A stretch of 64,000 nucleotides of DNA from Candidatus Kapaibacterium sp. Its GTDB lineage: Bacteria > Bacteroidota > Ignavibacteria > Kapaibacteriales > HRBIN21. The notes beneath the pieces were generated by a model, which saw nothing but the letters and a program-made list of their open reading frames with translations, was not told where the DNA came from and made no database searches. Where the stretch lies: positions 1 to 64,000 of the forward strand of contig CALKEU010000009.1 of assembly GCA_938084565.1 (NCBI GenBank), in the 5' to 3' direction. Below are positions 63,268 through 64,000 of the stretch, one piece after another. Each line of letters starts with the position of its first letter. Within the stretch, counting starts at the first letter, position 1. A program made the translations under genes and the position numbers.

Positions 63268-63275
63268 CAAACTTA
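63268..63275 (-). promoter_or_regulatory. TAnnTTTG promoter -7 element (TAAGTTTG) of the ferredoxin gene
   Basis: A minus-strand full match 31 bases upstream of the ferredoxin ATG. Its position supports the chosen start. Confidence 0.55.
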
Positions 63276-63335
63276 CAAATCGCCTAGCCTTGGGCAAGGC
63301 TGCTGTCGGAAGCTACGCATCTACCCTCCTTTTCC

Positions 63336-63342
63336 TAATTTG
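63336..63342 (+). promoter_or_regulatory. Possible TAnnTTTG-like element (TAATTTG, short spacer)
   Basis: Seven-base TAATTTG matches the consensus with a one-base spacer, 36 bases before the GTG start of the glycosyl-phosphotransferase gene. It is a weak call. Confidence 0.3.
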
Positions 63343-63378
63343 TGCCCTGCCTGGGTGCCAGGGAATGGTGGGGGCTGT

Positions 63379-64000
63379 GTGAGGGCCACAGGACAGACAG
63401 TGCAGAAGTGGACCTGGCGGTGGCGCAGCATTCTCATGCGGCTTTTCCCGAGGTACCCGGTCTATAAACTGCTCCTCGCCTTCGGCGACTACTGCTGCAT
63501 ACTCGGAGGCTACGGCGGCGCAACTACCGTGCTCGCCTACGGTCTGGGGCGTCCTGACGCTTGGGAACTCTTGCAGCAGTGGGGCTCATGGGCAGCATTT
63601 GCAGCTTTCGGCTTCGTATGGCTTCTCATTTTGCAGCACCACGGTCTCTATAAGCTCCGTTCCCTCCGCTCCCCTTCGCGGCAAGCTGTTCTGCTCTTGC
63701 GGGCGGCTTTCTATGCTCTCATCGGCTTTGCGGTCATTTCCTTCTTCCTCCGGCCCCCCCATTGGCTGGATAGCCGCCTTGTGACTGGGACAAGCTTCGT
63801 GATGGGGCTGACCCTGTTAGGCCTCTGGCGCTTGGGGCTGTTCCGTATCCTGCACCGTACGCTCCTCCGCAGTGAGCGCTTCCAACGTCCTACTGCTATC
63901 GTCGGTACAACGGGGCTGGCACACTACGTTGCCGAACGGCTTCTCGTCGACGACAGCCATGATTACAAACTGGTTGGCTTCCTGGCCGATTCGCTCCCTC
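63379..64000 (+). CDS. Polyprenyl glycosyl-phosphotransferase, 5' part (truncated by window end)
   Basis: At least 207 residues, cut by the window end. GTG 63379 has GGTGGGGG just upstream; ATG 63436 is an alternative. The visible part has four hydrophobic segments (VYKLLLAFGDYCCILGGY, FAAFGFVWLLIL, AVLLLRAAFYALIGFAVISFF and VMGLTLLGLWRLGLFRIL), then TAIVGTTGLAHYVAERLL, the start of the CoA-binding-like domain. This is the layout of WbaP/CpsE-type initiating sugar-1-phosphate transferases for O-antigen or exopolysaccharide. The catalytic C-terminal domain is outside the window. Confidence 0.8.
   Translation, partial: MRATGQTVQKWTWRWRSILMRLFPRYPVYKLLLAFGDYCCILGGYGGATTVLAYGLGRPDAWELLQQWGSWAAFAAFGFVWLLILQHHGLYKLRSLRSPSRQAVLLLRAAFYALIGFAVISFFLRPPHWLDSRLVTGTSFVMGLTLLGLWRLGLFRILHRTLLRSERFQRPTAIVGTTGLAHYVAERLLVDDSHDYKLVGFLADSLP

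Noticed and set aside
1..64000. CRISPR array, prophage or insertion sequence
   Set aside because: No regularly spaced direct repeats, cas genes, integrase, transposase, capsid or terminase-like reading frames were found on either strand.

Overview
The window looks like a chromosome segment of a Gram-negative bacterium of the Bacteroidota/Chlorobiota branch (FCB group), probably a GC-rich, poorly cultivated lineage. Four lines of evidence support this. (1) Several secreted proteins end in a type IX secretion (T9SS) type-A sorting domain of the form G-x-Y-x-L-x-L-(7-9 residues)-P-(I/V)-(V/I)-V-R. (2) Many transcription units start just after the Bacteroidota housekeeping promoter element TAnnTTTG rather than a classical TATAAT box. 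(3) BatA-type vWA, DUF2723 and OmpA-family genes typical of the group are present. (4) LPS genes (waaA) show an outer membrane. No phage, IS element, CRISPR array or rRNA was recognised. Genes are packed tightly, with many ATGA or TAATG overlaps, and no gene-free stretch exceeds 300 bases.

Layout. 1-1,640: the tail of one T9SS cargo gene, then an Ig-repeat T9SS cargo, each followed by a strong hairpin terminator. 1.7-9.1 kb (+): recO, a CNNM/CorC-type membrane protein, an M16 protease, a PhoD-like phosphatase, comM and pdxB. 9.1-22.4 kb (-): a tightly packed envelope operon, ompA-like, dxs, wzz-like, wzy/waaL-like, mrdA (PBP2), DUF2723 glycosyltransferase, GT2 polyprenyl-phosphate sugar synthase and an MFS exporter. 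22.5-26.6 kb: a Gfo/Idh oxidoreductase, two small unknown membrane proteins, murG and a SPOR protein. 26.6-33.2 kb (+): queF-queD-gltX-lipoprotein, then a sigma-54 response regulator, cysS and a DUF2520 protein. 33.3-40 kb (+): dnaB, BatA-like vWA, WD40 T9SS cargo, AhpD-like and J-domain-like proteins. 40-41.3 kb: an MDR quinone reductase and a 55-residue orphan gene. 41.4-46.65 kb (-): tRNA-Ala, tRNA-Gln, a CDF transporter, two paralogous oligopeptide-type binding lipoproteins and an NlpC/P60 hydrolase, apparently from one promoter. 46.7-50.2 kb (+): a C39-peptidase ABC exporter with its HlyD-type adaptor. 50.2-63.3 kb: a phosphodiester glycosidase, a membrane protein, waaA (+), a fused E1 alpha/beta dehydrogenase, adenine deaminase, a T9SS beta-propeller cargo, hbd, kbl, an amidohydrolase and a ferredoxin (mostly -). 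The window ends inside a polyprenyl glycosyl-phosphotransferase gene (+).

The main theme is the cell envelope. The 13-kb operon combines isoprenoid precursor synthesis (Dxs) with several enzymes that use polyprenyl-linked substrates. The GT2/DUF2723 pair is a good candidate for surface-protein O-glycosylation. The C39 exporter pair suggests peptide secretion, but no precursor gene is visible. No clearly new defence or mobile system was found. The most noteworthy observations are these operon associations, the promoter set, the tRNA-protein operon and several small unknown genes.
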